A stretch of 64,000 nt of DNA, from NCBI RefSeq assembly GCF_011516765.1, contig NZ_JAAABN010000003.1:186001-250000 (forward strand), written 5' to 3'. The position numbers and the translations under genes are program-made. Shown piece after piece: positions 1 to 8,398 of this stretch. The notes below the pieces were generated by a model that saw only the letters and a list, made by a program, of their open reading frames with translations, did no database searches and was not told the origin of the DNA. This stretch comes from Acetobacter sicerae (GTDB lineage Bacteria; Pseudomonadota; Alphaproteobacteria; Acetobacterales; Acetobacteraceae). Position 1 is the stretch's first letter. Every line of letters begins with the position of its first letter.

Positions 1-98
1 TCTGTTCGCGTGAAATCCGGGGACAGAGCTGATATTAGCTTTTGACGGATACTTTCTGTGTCGAAACTGATGGCGCAAGGCGGAGGGGGCGTAGCATC

Positions 99-878
99 AT
101 GAAACGGACAGCCGATCTGCCCTGTCATCCACCTCCTGTCGTGGGATTTTCTGACAGCTATACCGGTGGTTTTGTGGATGGTTTCCACGCTCATGACCGG
201 GCGCAACTGTCGGTGTTTCTGGCAGGAAGCGTAACGATCAACACACTGGACAAAAGTTTCGTGCTGGGTCCCGGTCAGGGCATGTGGATTCCCGCCAACA
301 CGCTTCATCAGGCAAACTGCCGGACCGACCTGATGTTTCAGGTCGTGTATGTTGATTCTGAATTCGTCGGCCCTGATCTTCCCTGCAAGATGTTCGATCT
401 TTCCACTTTGGTGCGGGGACTGGTGGACGAAATTGTTGCCATGCGCTTTGAGTTCACCATGGATGAGCGGATGTCGGTGATCGCCCGGTTGCTGGTCGAT
501 GAAATCAGACGCGCACCCCGGATTGCGGAGCGCCTGCTTCTGCCATCCGATCCCCGGCTGCGTCGTGTGTGCGAGGCGATCATGCTTCAGCCGGGCGATT
601 GTCATGACATTGATTACTGGGCTCGTGAAACCGGCATGGCGCGCCGTACTTTTACCCGGCTCTTTCAACAGGAAATGGGCATGGGGTTCGCGGCATGGCG
701 TCGCAGGGTGCGGGTGATAGAAGCCGCATCCCGCATCGCCGCGGGCCAGCCAATTTCAAAGGTGGCGTTCGATCTCGGGTATGATAACGCCAGCAGTTTC
801 AGCACCATGTTCCACCGGACTTTCGGTGTTGCGCCCCGTACCCTGCGCTTCAATTCGGAGCCACGTTCACAATTGTAG
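99..878 (+). CDS. AraC-family transcriptional regulator with N-terminal cupin domain
   Basis: A 259-residue cytoplasmic DNA-binding regulator. The N-terminal half (about residues 15-95) resembles the cupin sensor of AraC proteins (HAHDRAQLSVFLAGSV, then GPGQGMWIPANTLHQ). The last 100 residues hold the paired helix-turn-helix of the family (YWARETGMARRTFTRLFQ and ISKVAFDLGYDNASSFSTMFHRTFG). The reading frame is open from a TTG at 42, but the ATG at 99 is preceded by GGAGGGGG at 82-89, so it is preferred. It lies upstream of and parallel to a siderophore receptor gene, which it may control; that is inference from position. The effector is unknown. Confidence 0.85.
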   Translation: MKRTADLPCHPPPVVGFSDSYTGGFVDGFHAHDRAQLSVFLAGSVTINTLDKSFVLGPGQGMWIPANTLHQANCRTDLMFQVVYVDSEFVGPDLPCKMFDLSTLVRGLVDEIVAMRFEFTMDERMSVIARLLVDEIRRAPRIAERLLLPSDPRLRRVCEAIMLQPGDCHDIDYWARETGMARRTFTRLFQQEMGMGFAAWRRRVRVIEAASRIAAGQPISKVAFDLGYDNASSFSTMFHRTFGVAPRTLRFNSEPRSQL

Positions 879-885
879 TTCTTTC

Positions 886-900
886 GGTGTCTCCGACACC
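886..900 (+). terminator. Weak hairpin after the AraC gene
   Basis: GGTGTC-TCC-GACACC forms a perfect 6-bp stem eight bases after the stop codon. There is no T-run after it, so it is at best a weak or Rho-assisted end of transcription. Confidence 0.3.
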
Positions 901-1066
901 ATAAGGCTATAGCTCTTCATTTCCAGATCAAAATTCTGCTGACGCTCCCTGAGCCGCAGGCCTGTCTGGCGGCCCGGCGTCAGCGATCAGGCAGAATTTG
1001 CTCGTGTTCGGGCCAACCGCAGTCTTGTCGGTTGCTACGGGTCCCGAATGTGGTTAGGTGCGCAAC

Positions 1067-1081
1067 TAAGACTTATTCTTA
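1067..1081. promoter_or_regulatory. Fur-box-like inverted repeat upstream of the siderophore receptor
   Basis: TAAGACTTATTCTTA has matching TAAGA/TCTTA arms in a 15-base frame, as in the 7-1-7 Fur box. It lies 60 bases upstream of the preferred receptor start, where iron-dependent repression would be expected. The assignment rests on pattern and position only. Confidence 0.4.
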
Positions 1082-1140
1082 ATATTAACACGCACCGCCG
1101 CGCCTCACGTAGCAGAGGCCGGTCACGAAATGAGTGGGGC

Positions 1141-3369
1141 ATGCAGCGCTACAGGATCATTTATTCGGCTCTTTTCTCGCTTGTTCTGAGTGACGCCGCT
1201 CTTGCCGCAGATCAGGAGAAAAAAACGCCTGATGGGCCACGACATTCCGGAACGACAGCGACGGAGCAGACCACGGCGGCTTCTTCCGGCAGCCCTGCCG
1301 CAAGGCGTGCGACAACTGTTGAACGGATCAAGGTACGTGGCCACATACCGGCAACCGTGGCTTCTTCCGCGACCAAGACGAACACGCCTCTGGTCGAGAC
1401 GGCGCAGTCGGTTACTGTCATTACACGCGACGAGATGGATGCGCGCGGTGTGCTGAATCTCAATCAGGCCATACGTTACGCAGCAGGTGTGACAGCCGAC
1501 ACCCGTGGCGGTGAAGGGACACGCTATGACCTCTACGACCTGCGTGGCTTTACCGTGCCGACCTTCCTTGATGGACTGAAATTACAGGATAGCCCAACAG
1601 GTTTTGCTGTTGCCCAGACCGATACGTTCCGTCTTGACCGGGTCGAGATTCTGAAAGGCCCAGCCTCCGCGCTGTACGGACAGTCCAGTCCGGGCGGTCT
1701 CACGGCGTTGTCGAGCAAACTGCCGACCAATCAACGGTTTTATGGTGGTGTGACCACAACAGGCGGTATGTTCGATCTCTATCGTGTCGATGCCGATGTT
1801 GGTGGCTTTGCGACGAAGGACGGGCTCGTGCGGTACCGTATTTACGGGACGGCGAATGGACAGCATACCCAACTCAGCAGGACAGGAAGCCGACGTTTCA
1901 GCATCAGTCCGTCCTTCACGTTCGGAGGAGACGGTCCGACCACACTGACCCTGTTGGGCAACTATCAGTATGATCCTGAAAACGGCTCTTACGGTGGCGT
2001 CCCGCTGGTCGGTTCCCTCAAACGGGCATCCTATGGCTACCTGCCCCGAAATTTCTATGACGGCGATGTGCCTTCCGAGAAATTCAATCGTCGGCATGGC
2101 GCGCTCACCTATATGTTCAACCATAATTTCAATGATGACTGGAGTTTCAGCACGCGTGGTCGTTACGATGACATCAGGACGATCTACCGCAGTGTCTACA
2201 ACAACGGTTATTATGACAGCGACGATGGCAGCGGTGGCCAGATGCTGTCCCGTTCTGCCTATGGAACGCAGGAACATACCTATAATCTTGCTTTCGACAG
2301 CCAGTTCAAGGGGCATGTCCGCACGGGGCCGTTGCGTCATGTGATGATGTTCGGCTTCGACTACATGCAGCAGAGAGCAGATGATCACGAAGCTTATGGT
2401 GATGCGCCGGATCTGGATGTCCTGCATCCGGATTATCACATGGACATCCCCGCTCTGACACCGTCTCTGGACTATGTGACAAGATCACACCAGATCGGCG
2501 CCTATGGTCAGGATGAGATTCGCTGGAAGCGTCTGATCCTGACAGGAAGTATTCGCCATGACTGGTATAGTTCAGACCAGATCGAGCGGATTGGCCAGAC
2601 AGATACCCATCAGAGTGCTGGTCAGATCACATGGCGTGCTTCGGGTCTGTATCATTTCGATTTCGGTCTTGCGCCTTACATCAGTTATTCGACTTCTTTC
2701 CAGCCGCAATCGGGGCTTGTTTCCAATGACGGAGGCGCCACCATGCGACAGGCAAACCCTTCTCTGGGAAAACAGCTTGAAGGTGGCGTGAAATATCAGA
2801 TCCCCGGAACCTCAGTTCTGTTTACGGCAGCCGGGTTTCATATCGAACAGAGCAATGTTCTCGTTTCAGTCGCCAACACGGGATACAATATCCAGAGTGG
2901 CCTTGTTCATTCGGATGGTTTTGAGTTCGAGGCGCATGCACAGCCCTATAAAAATCTCATGATCACCGCGGCTGTGAGCGTCCAGAAAGTGCATGACGAC
3001 TCAACCGGAAAACCGCTTATCCAGTCGGGCAAGGGAAATGCTTCCCTGTTCGCATTTTATACGATGCCAAAAGGAAAGTTAAAGGGCTTCGGTTTTGGTG
3101 GCGGGATGCGGTATTCAGCCCGGGCCTATGGCGGTGAAGCGACTTACGGCAGTGTCTGGCTTCCGCAATATGCGCTTTTCGACGCTTCCGTGGCCTATGA
3201 TCTCGCCAATCTGTCCAGCTCACTCCGGGGGTGGAAAGTATCAGCCAATGTCCGTAACCTTTTCGACAAACACTATATTTCGAACTGCTTTGCTTACGGT
3301 GCTGATGGAGAATACTGTTATTATGGAGAGCGGCGAAACGCTCAGGCCAGTATAGGATTCAGCTGGTAA
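1141..3369 (+). CDS. TonB-dependent siderophore receptor
   Basis: A 742-residue outer-membrane receptor that would import ferric siderophores using TonB energy. It begins with a Sec signal peptide (MQRYRIIYSALFSLVLSDAA, cleavage near ALA-AD). A plug domain follows (VETAQSVTVITRDEMDARG, then LDRVEILKGPASALYGQSSP, typical of the FhuA/FpvA class), then a 22-strand-type barrel rich in aromatic alternation, ending in an aromatic residue (SIGFSW). The frame is open from 1048, but that start would put 31 non-signal residues in front and would overlap the Fur-like site, so 1141 is preferred. The ligand cannot be read from the sequence. Confidence 0.9.
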   Translation: MQRYRIIYSALFSLVLSDAALAADQEKKTPDGPRHSGTTATEQTTAASSGSPAARRATTVERIKVRGHIPATVASSATKTNTPLVETAQSVTVITRDEMDARGVLNLNQAIRYAAGVTADTRGGEGTRYDLYDLRGFTVPTFLDGLKLQDSPTGFAVAQTDTFRLDRVEILKGPASALYGQSSPGGLTALSSKLPTNQRFYGGVTTTGGMFDLYRVDADVGGFATKDGLVRYRIYGTANGQHTQLSRTGSRRFSISPSFTFGGDGPTTLTLLGNYQYDPENGSYGGVPLVGSLKRASYGYLPRNFYDGDVPSEKFNRRHGALTYMFNHNFNDDWSFSTRGRYDDIRTIYRSVYNNGYYDSDDGSGGQMLSRSAYGTQEHTYNLAFDSQFKGHVRTGPLRHVMMFGFDYMQQRADDHEAYGDAPDLDVLHPDYHMDIPALTPSLDYVTRSHQIGAYGQDEIRWKRLILTGSIRHDWYSSDQIERIGQTDTHQSAGQITWRASGLYHFDFGLAPYISYSTSFQPQSGLVSNDGGATMRQANPSLGKQLEGGVKYQIPGTSVLFTAAGFHIEQSNVLVSVANTGYNIQSGLVHSDGFEFEAHAQPYKNLMITAAVSVQKVHDDSTGKPLIQSGKGNASLFAFYTMPKGKLKGFGFGGGMRYSARAYGGEATYGSVWLPQYALFDASVAYDLANLSSSLRGWKVSANVRNLFDKHYISNCFAYGADGEYCYYGERRNAQASIGFSW

Positions 3370-3415
3370 CAGGGTTTTTAAAGTTCACCTGCGAAAATCC
3401 ATTTAAACCATCAGG

Positions 3416-3492
3416 AAGTTTTTGATGAAGCTTTTTCAAAAAGCTTCAGAAGGCGTCGCCTTTCTGAAAAAAGGCGACGCCTGAAAACTTTA
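3416..3492. repeat. Intergenic repeat family A, copy A1 (two perfect hairpins)
   Basis: Stem 1 is GAAGCTTTTT-C-AAAAAGCTTC at 3427-3447. Stem 2 has 13-base arms at 3451-3463 and 3470-3482 (AGGCGTCGCCTTT and its complement) with loop CTGAAA. This is the best-preserved copy of a family seen again near 8.2, 35.4, 38.3 and 49.9 kb. It sits between the convergent receptor and threonine aldolase genes and probably works as a two-way terminator. Confidence 0.75.
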
Positions 3493-3575
3493 TCAATTCA
3501 GACGGGAATGTGTCCCAGAAAAAGATGAATCATGCTCCATCAGGTGGGTTTCAGCCAAAAGATGGAGCGTATTCA

Positions 3576-4691
3576 TTATTCTATGGACGCCAGCGCCTCA
3601 AGCAGCGCGTCAATATCGGCGGCCTGCGTGTCGTAAGACGTGACAAAGCGCACCAGCGTGCCTTCCACGCCGGGAGGGGCAGTCCTGCGGAGGAAAACGT
3701 ATCCAGCCGCTTCAAGTCCCTGCACCAGAAGCTCGGGCAGGATGGCGAAGACTTCGTTCGCCTGTGTATCGAACGGCAGGGTCGCGGCAGGATGACGCAG
3801 GAGACCGCGCGCGAGACGCCCCGCCATCTCGTTGGCCTGTCGCGCATTGTGCAGCCACAGGTCATTTTCCAGCCACGCCAGAATCTGCGCGCTAATGAAG
3901 CGCTGTTTGGACCAGAGGTGGCCGGCGCGCTTGATGCGCCGTTCCATATCTTCGGCAAGGGTCGTGTCGAAGGTCACGACCATCTCGGCAGCCAGAGCGC
4001 CACTCTTGGTCGCGCCAAGCGAGAGAATGTCCACACCGGCGCGCCAGGTCGCATCCGCAGGCGAGCAGCCCAGATGCGCCAGCGCATTGCCGAAGCGGGC
4101 GCCGTCCATATGCACGCCCATGCCGGCGTCGTGCGCAAGCGTCGTCAATTCGACCAGCTGCTCAATCGTGTAGACAGTCCCCCACTCCGAAGCCTGTGAA
4201 AGGGAAAGGGCGCTGGGGCGGCTCAGTCGTCGCCCGCCCGCCTGAAGGTCGGCGATCGTGCGGGACAGCAGGTCCGTGTGCATCCGGCCTTCCGCCGACG
4301 GAATCGGGCACAGCTTGGCCCCGCTGGTGAAGAATTCCGGCGCGCCGCATTCCCGACGGAAAATATGGGAACTCTCGTCGCACAGGATGGCTCCCCATGG
4401 CGGCGTCAGGGCCGTGAGCGCGAGACCGTTCGCCGCCGTGCCTGTTGCGACAGGGAAAACCCGCACTTCGGCTTCAAAGACTTCAGAGGCGCGGGCTTCG
4501 AGGCGGGCGGTCCAGGCGTCATCGCCATGGGCAGGCGCATCGCCCGTATTCGCGGCCGTGATGGCGGCCAGAATCTCAGGACAGACCGGTCCCACATTGT
4601 CGCTCATGAAGTTCGTGCGTATACGCTGCGACCCAGTGTCGTCATCCGGTAACGTGTCACTGAGCGGCGGTGTCTGAGCAGCCTGTTCCAT
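3576..4691 (-). CDS. ltaE: Low-specificity L-threonine aldolase (PLP-dependent)
   Basis: A 371-residue fold-type I PLP enzyme that would cleave L-threonine or allo-threonine to glycine and acetaldehyde. Visible family marks are [14 protein letters not shown] near the N-terminus, [12 protein letters not shown] (84-92), [19 protein letters not shown] with the PLP-ring aspartate (D196), and SLGATKSG with the Schiff-base lysine (K229). The frame extends upstream, but the ATG at 4691 follows a good AGGAGG, so it is chosen. It is divergent from folD with only 60 bases between start codons; both genes touch one-carbon/glycine metabolism, so shared control is plausible but unproven. Confidence 0.88.
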   Translation of the reverse strand: MEQAAQTPPLSDTLPDDDTGSQRIRTNFMSDNVGPVCPEILAAITAANTGDAPAHGDDAWTARLEARASEVFEAEVRVFPVATGTAANGLALTALTPPWGAILCDESSHIFRRECGAPEFFTSGAKLCPIPSAEGRMHTDLLSRTIADLQAGGRRLSRPSALSLSQASEWGTVYTIEQLVELTTLAHDAGMGVHMDGARFGNALAHLGCSPADATWRAGVDILSLGATKSGALAAEMVVTFDTTLAEDMERRIKRAGHLWSKQRFISAQILAWLENDLWLHNARQANEMAGRLARGLLRHPAATLPFDTQANEVFAILPELLVQGLEAAGYVFLRRTAPPGVEGTLVRFVTSYDTQAADIDALLEALASIE

Positions 4692-4751
4692 GTCGCCTCC
4701 TGCCTTTTGATACGACCCGTCCATTCTAGCACCCATGGAAGGCCAAGCCCA

Positions 4752-5723
4752 ATGTCCGAAAAGACAGCGTCAGAAACAGCCAGCGGTTCCACGGGAGACG
4801 CTGGGAAAAATGCTGGAGCCCGACTGATCGACGGCAAGGCTTTCGCGAAAAACCTGCGTCAGAAGACGGCGGAGGAGGTGCGGGCCTTCCACGAAAAGCA
4901 CGGTGTGACACCGGGTCTGGCGGTGGTGCTGGTCGGCAATGACCCCGCGAGCGAAGTCTATGTGCGGAACAAGGCGCTGGAGACGCATCGCGTGGGTATG
5001 CGTTCCTTCATGCACATGCTGCCCGAGACGACGTCGGAAGAGTCCCTGCTGCACCTGATCGAGCGTCTGAATGAGGATCCGGAGATTCACGGCATCCTCG
5101 TGCAGCTGCCGCTGCCGAAGCATATCGACCCGTTCCGTGTCACCAACGCCATCGCGCCGAACAAGGATGTCGATGGTCTTGGCGAGGTCAATGCCGGGCG
5201 TCTGATGACCGGATTGCCGGGGATTATCCCGTGCACGCCGCTTGGTTGCCTGATGCTGCTGAAATCCGAGCTTGGTGATCTGCGCGGCCTGAACGCCACC
5301 GTCATCGGCGCGTCCAATCTGGTCGGCAAGCCCATGGCGCTGCTGCTGCTCAATGAGGGGTGCACGGTTTCCATCTGTCATATCGACACGGTTGATCCGG
5401 CGGCGATTTCCCGCACGGCGGATATTCTGGTTGTCGCGACAGGCAAGAGCGGGCTGGTGAAGAAGGACTGGGTGAAGCCCGGTGCGGCCGTCATTGATGT
5501 CGGGATCACCCGCATCCCGACAGAGGGTGGCAAGACCCGACTGGTCGGCGATGTAGACTTTGACGAGGTTGCGCCCATTGCCGGACGCATTACGCCGGTT
5601 CCGGGTGGCGTGGGACCGATGACCATCGCCTGCCTGTTGCGCAATACGTTGAAAGCCGCCCGCATGAGCGTCGGTGACAAGGCGTGCAAGGAAAGTGGCG
5701 ACAGGAACTGGCTGCCTTACTGA
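4752..5723 (+). CDS. folD: Bifunctional methylenetetrahydrofolate dehydrogenase / methenyl-THF cyclohydrolase
   Basis: A 323-residue cytosolic enzyme interconverting 5,10-methylene-THF, 5,10-methenyl-THF and 10-formyl-THF. Key marks are YVRNK with the catalytic YxxxK tyrosine and lysine, [20 protein letters not shown], the Rossmann loop [11 protein letters not shown] (same GAS form as E. coli FolD) and the C-terminal signature [15 protein letters not shown]. It is about 35 residues longer than the usual 285-290, mostly an N-terminal Ser/Thr/Gly-rich leader before [11 protein letters not shown]. The ATG at 4752 has GGAAGG upstream; an in-frame ATG at 4707 lacks a good site. Confidence 0.95.
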   Translation: MSEKTASETASGSTGDAGKNAGARLIDGKAFAKNLRQKTAEEVRAFHEKHGVTPGLAVVLVGNDPASEVYVRNKALETHRVGMRSFMHMLPETTSEESLLHLIERLNEDPEIHGILVQLPLPKHIDPFRVTNAIAPNKDVDGLGEVNAGRLMTGLPGIIPCTPLGCLMLLKSELGDLRGLNATVIGASNLVGKPMALLLLNEGCTVSICHIDTVDPAAISRTADILVVATGKSGLVKKDWVKPGAAVIDVGITRIPTEGGKTRLVGDVDFDEVAPIAGRITPVPGGVGPMTIACLLRNTLKAARMSVGDKACKESGDRNWLPY

Positions 5724-5775
5724 GGTAATGGAAGGCTGCTGTCAGTTTTCGGCAGTGTGTTTTGTAAGCAGAGCT

Positions 5776-5886
5776 CCGCCCTGCACCCGGAAGGGATCAC
5801 TGATCCCTTCACCCATTTAGTTTTAGCAGAATGGGATCAAAGGGACTGTGTCCCTTTGTGGGGCTTGTGGCGAAGCCCCGAAGGTT
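5776..5886. repeat. Intergenic repeat family B, copy B1 (three hairpins)
   Basis: Three stems in a row: GAAGGGATCA/TGATCCCTTC at 5790-5810, CAAAGGGAC/GTCCCTTTG at 5838-5858, and GGGGCTT/AAGCCCC at 5860-5879. The same layout recurs at 51.7 kb and in altered form at 12.7 kb. It separates the convergent folD and AGE-family genes and can serve both as terminator. Confidence 0.7.
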
Positions 5887-5904
5887 ACCGCAGTTAAAAA
5901 AGAC

Positions 5905-7173
5905 TCAGCCATCCAGTTCCGAAATGGCGGTTGCGAAACTGGGTGATAGTGGCAGAAGCGGATTCAATGTCGCCTGCCAGGCATGGTAGAGATCGGCCTT
6001 GCCGGGATACACGGCTTCAGACGGATGATTGTCGGCATCCAGTTCCTGAATCCACCCACCCTTTTTCCGATCGATCATGTGCAGATCAATGAAATCCCAT
6101 ATTTTCCGGTACCACGTCTCGTAGGAAGCATGACCCGTCCGCTTCAGCAGGGCCGCTGCTGCTGTCAGCGCTTCAGCCTGACACCAGTGCGGCTTGTTCT
6201 GGACGACCGGTTCAAGCTGGAAATCGACAGTGTACAGCAGCCCGCCCGTTCCGCTGCGTGACCAGCCGGCTTTCATGCCGGTGCTGAACAGCCCGATCGC
6301 ATCGGTCAGCAGCCAGAACGGCGCGTGCCCGTCCTGACGCAGCAGAGCAGCTTCCAGCTTGAGCAGGAGATGGGACCACTCCACGAAATGTCCCGGCGTC
6401 ATGCCGAAGGGACGCAGGTCATCCGTCGGCTTGTCGCGGTTATAGTCGTCCAGACGTTTCCAGCTCCGGTCGAAATGCTCCGGAACCGCATAGCCGTTTT
6501 CACGGGCGAAATGATGAATGAAGCGTTCAGCACTACGCAGGGCGCGGATGCGCCAGATGGGGGCATCAAGCACATCGGCCAGAGCCATGCAGGCTTCCAC
6601 CGAATGCATGTTGGAGTTTGCGCCGCGGTAGTTTTCTTCATCCGACCAGTCGGCGGCGAAACTTTCCCGGAAAACGCCTTCTTCTTCGCTCCAGAAATGG
6701 GTTTCCCAGATATGCGCAGCATCTTTGAGGAGCGCGCTGGCTCCCGCCACACCTGCGACATGCGCCGAAGAAGCAGCAAGTGCGACAAAGGCGTGAAGGT
6801 AGTTCTCTTTCCGCTTCTTCTGGGCGGTCTTCAGGGTCTCCGGAGGCGCGGTGAACCACCCGCCATGAAGCTTGTCCTTCAACCCCTCCCGTAGAGCCGT
6901 GACACCATGCTCGGCCAACGGCAGGCAGCCCGGTACGCCCCGCATGGCGGAGATTGCATAGGAATGCGTCATGCGGGCTGTGAGAATGGTGTCCGGTGAG
7001 GCGTCGGTGGTAAGAACCCCTTCCTCATCGAGCGGACCGAAGCCCAGTTTCATGCGGGAAGGTTTTGAAAAATCGAGGAGCCGCAATCCCTGATGGTCCA
7101 GCCAGCGGCGATGCACGGAGCGACGGAGCCAGCTTGAAGTTGGCACCATCAGGGAAGGCAGCATTTCAGCCAT
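5905..7173 (-). CDS. AGE-family sugar epimerase/isomerase (mannose isomerase-like)
   Basis: A 422-residue protein of the N-acylglucosamine 2-epimerase superfamily, an (alpha/alpha)6 barrel acting on free sugars such as mannose/fructose or N-acetylglucosamine. Family-like stretches are NSNMHSVEACMALADV, MTPGHFVEWSHLLLKLEAAL, and PVVQNKPHWCQAEALTAAAALL, which supply barrel histidines and acids. The C-terminal WIQELDADNHPSEAVYPGKADLYHAWQ fits mannose isomerase/YihS-like members. Its ATG overlaps the end of the upstream SDR gene by eight bases, so the two are translated together. Substrate specificity is not determined by what I can see. Confidence 0.8.
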   Translation of the reverse strand: MAEMLPSLMVPTSSWLRRSVHRRWLDHQGLRLLDFSKPSRMKLGFGPLDEEGVLTTDASPDTILTARMTHSYAISAMRGVPGCLPLAEHGVTALREGLKDKLHGGWFTAPPETLKTAQKKRKENYLHAFVALAASSAHVAGVAGASALLKDAAHIWETHFWSEEEGVFRESFAADWSDEENYRGANSNMHSVEACMALADVLDAPIWRIRALRSAERFIHHFARENGYAVPEHFDRSWKRLDDYNRDKPTDDLRPFGMTPGHFVEWSHLLLKLEAALLRQDGHAPFWLLTDAIGLFSTGMKAGWSRSGTGGLLYTVDFQLEPVVQNKPHWCQAEALTAAAALLKRTGHASYETWYRKIWDFIDLHMIDRKKGGWIQELDADNHPSEAVYPGKADLYHAWQATLNPLLPLSPSFATAISELDG

Positions 7174-8026
7174 TGATGATCATGCCCCCGTTGACGTGGA
7201 GCGTCTGCCCGGTGACGTAGGAGGAATCTTCCGATGCCAGATAGACATAGGCAGGTCCCATCTCACTGGGCTCGCCAATGCGTCCCATTGGTGTGCTCTT
7301 GCCCATATCGGCGACGGCCTGCGGATCGACAGGACCCCAGCTTGCAGGCTGCAGCGGTGTCCAGATCGGACCGGGCGCCACCGCATTCACACGGATTTTT
7401 TTCTCTGCGAGCTGAAGAGCCAGCGCCCTCGTGAAGCCCATTTCTGCGGCCTTGGTGGTGGTGTAGGCCACCAGCGACTTGTTGCCGGCAAAGGCGTTGA
7501 TTGAAGAGGTGGAGATAATCGACGCACCGGATTTCAGATGTTTCAGCGCAGCACGGGTTATATAGAAATAGCCGTTGATGTTGACATCCATGTGCCGCTG
7601 CCAGACTTCATCCGTGATGTCAGTCAGATCACTGCTGACATACTGCACGCCTGCATTATTGACGACGATATCAAGGCCGCCCAGATGGGAAACGGCTTTT
7701 TCGACAGCTTCATTACAGAACGTGCTGGAAGAGACGTCACCGGGGATGAGAACGACCTTGCGTCCTTCTGCTTCGATCAGACGGGCCGTTTCCTTGGCGT
7801 CTTCATGCTCTTCAAGATAAACGATGGCGATATCGGCCCCTTCGCGCGCAAAATGCAGTGCCGCCGCCCGGCCAATGCCGCTGTCACCGCCGGTTATAAG
7901 GGCTTTTTTGCCAGTGAGCTTGCCGCTACCCTTGTAATCAGGGCGGATATGGACGGCCAGAGGCTTCATTTTGCCTTCAACACCGGGCTGATGATCCTGG
8001 CTCTGTGGTGGAATAGTGATCGCCAT
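7166..8026 (-). CDS. SDR-family oxidoreductase (YghA / GSP39-like)
   Basis: A 286-residue NAD(P)-dependent short-chain dehydrogenase. It has the cofactor loop TGGDSGIG (45-52), the NNAG motif (DIVVNNAGVQY) and the active-site set S...YTTTK. The N-terminal extension with PDYKGSGKLTGKKALITGG and the C-terminal YVTGQTLHVNGGMIING place it in the clade of YghA and general stress protein 39. AGGAG lies six bases before the ATG. It is the first gene of a two-gene unit with the AGE-family isomerase, suggesting that both act on related sugars or polyols; the substrate is unknown. Confidence 0.88.
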   Translation of the reverse strand: MAITIPPQSQDHQPGVEGKMKPLAVHIRPDYKGSGKLTGKKALITGGDSGIGRAAALHFAREGADIAIVYLEEHEDAKETARLIEAEGRKVVLIPGDVSSSTFCNEAVEKAVSHLGGLDIVVNNAGVQYVSSDLTDITDEVWQRHMDVNINGYFYITRAALKHLKSGASIISTSSINAFAGNKSLVAYTTTKAAEMGFTRALALQLAEKKIRVNAVAPGPIWTPLQPASWGPVDPQAVADMGKSTPMGRIGEPSEMGPAYVYLASEDSSYVTGQTLHVNGGMIING

Positions 8027-8202
8027 GAAAATCTCCTGTGAAGTGTTGCGTGGTCACGAGGAGAACGGGCTTCTGGCGGAATGGTTGCGATAAGGCTGTC
8101 TCGCATTGTTGTGAGTAGCACATATAAAAAATGATCTGCTGATTTTGATGTGTGATCAGCGATGGAATGTTTTGATGTATTTTTAGAAAAACATGGTCAT
8201 TT

Positions 8203-8235
8203 GAAGCTTTTAAAAAAGCTTAACCAAAACTTTTA
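8203..8235. repeat. Intergenic repeat family A, remnant A5
   Basis: GAAGCTTTTAAAAAAGCTT followed by CCAAAACTTTTAT matches the first hairpin and the right end of family A, but the second hairpin is missing. It looks like an internally deleted, decayed copy. Confidence 0.4.
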
Positions 8236-8359
8236 TTTATACTGTATTTTATATGCGTGTTTTCAGGGTGGCCGCAAAGTTTTTGGCGTTATTGGATATC
8301 TGGAATTCATGAAGGACTATGTGGATTCTCGATCTTCTTTCTGAGAAGTCCCGTGAAAA

Positions 8360-8389
8360 CGCACGGTGCGGTTTTTACTGCACCGTGCG
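8360..8389 (-). terminator. Rho-independent terminator of the aco operon
   Basis: CGCACGGTGC and GCACCGTGCG form a perfect 10-bp stem. Read on the minus strand it is followed by TTTTC, and it lies ten bases past the acoC stop codon. Confidence 0.75.
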
Positions 8390-8398
8390 AAAGGTCAG

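Larger units (their letters stand above)
8027..8398. other. 372-base gap with repeat remnant and aco terminator
   Basis: The gap lies upstream of the SDR gene and downstream of acoC. It is notably AT-rich from 8100 to 8350. A 60-codon open frame at 8162-8344 has no ribosome site or recognisable product and is not called. The region holds a family A repeat remnant and a strong minus-strand terminator, listed separately. Confidence 0.6.

Noticed and set aside
8162-8344. 60-codon open frame in the SDR-acoC gap
   Set aside because: AT-rich, with repeat remnant inside it, no ribosome site and no protein-like pattern.
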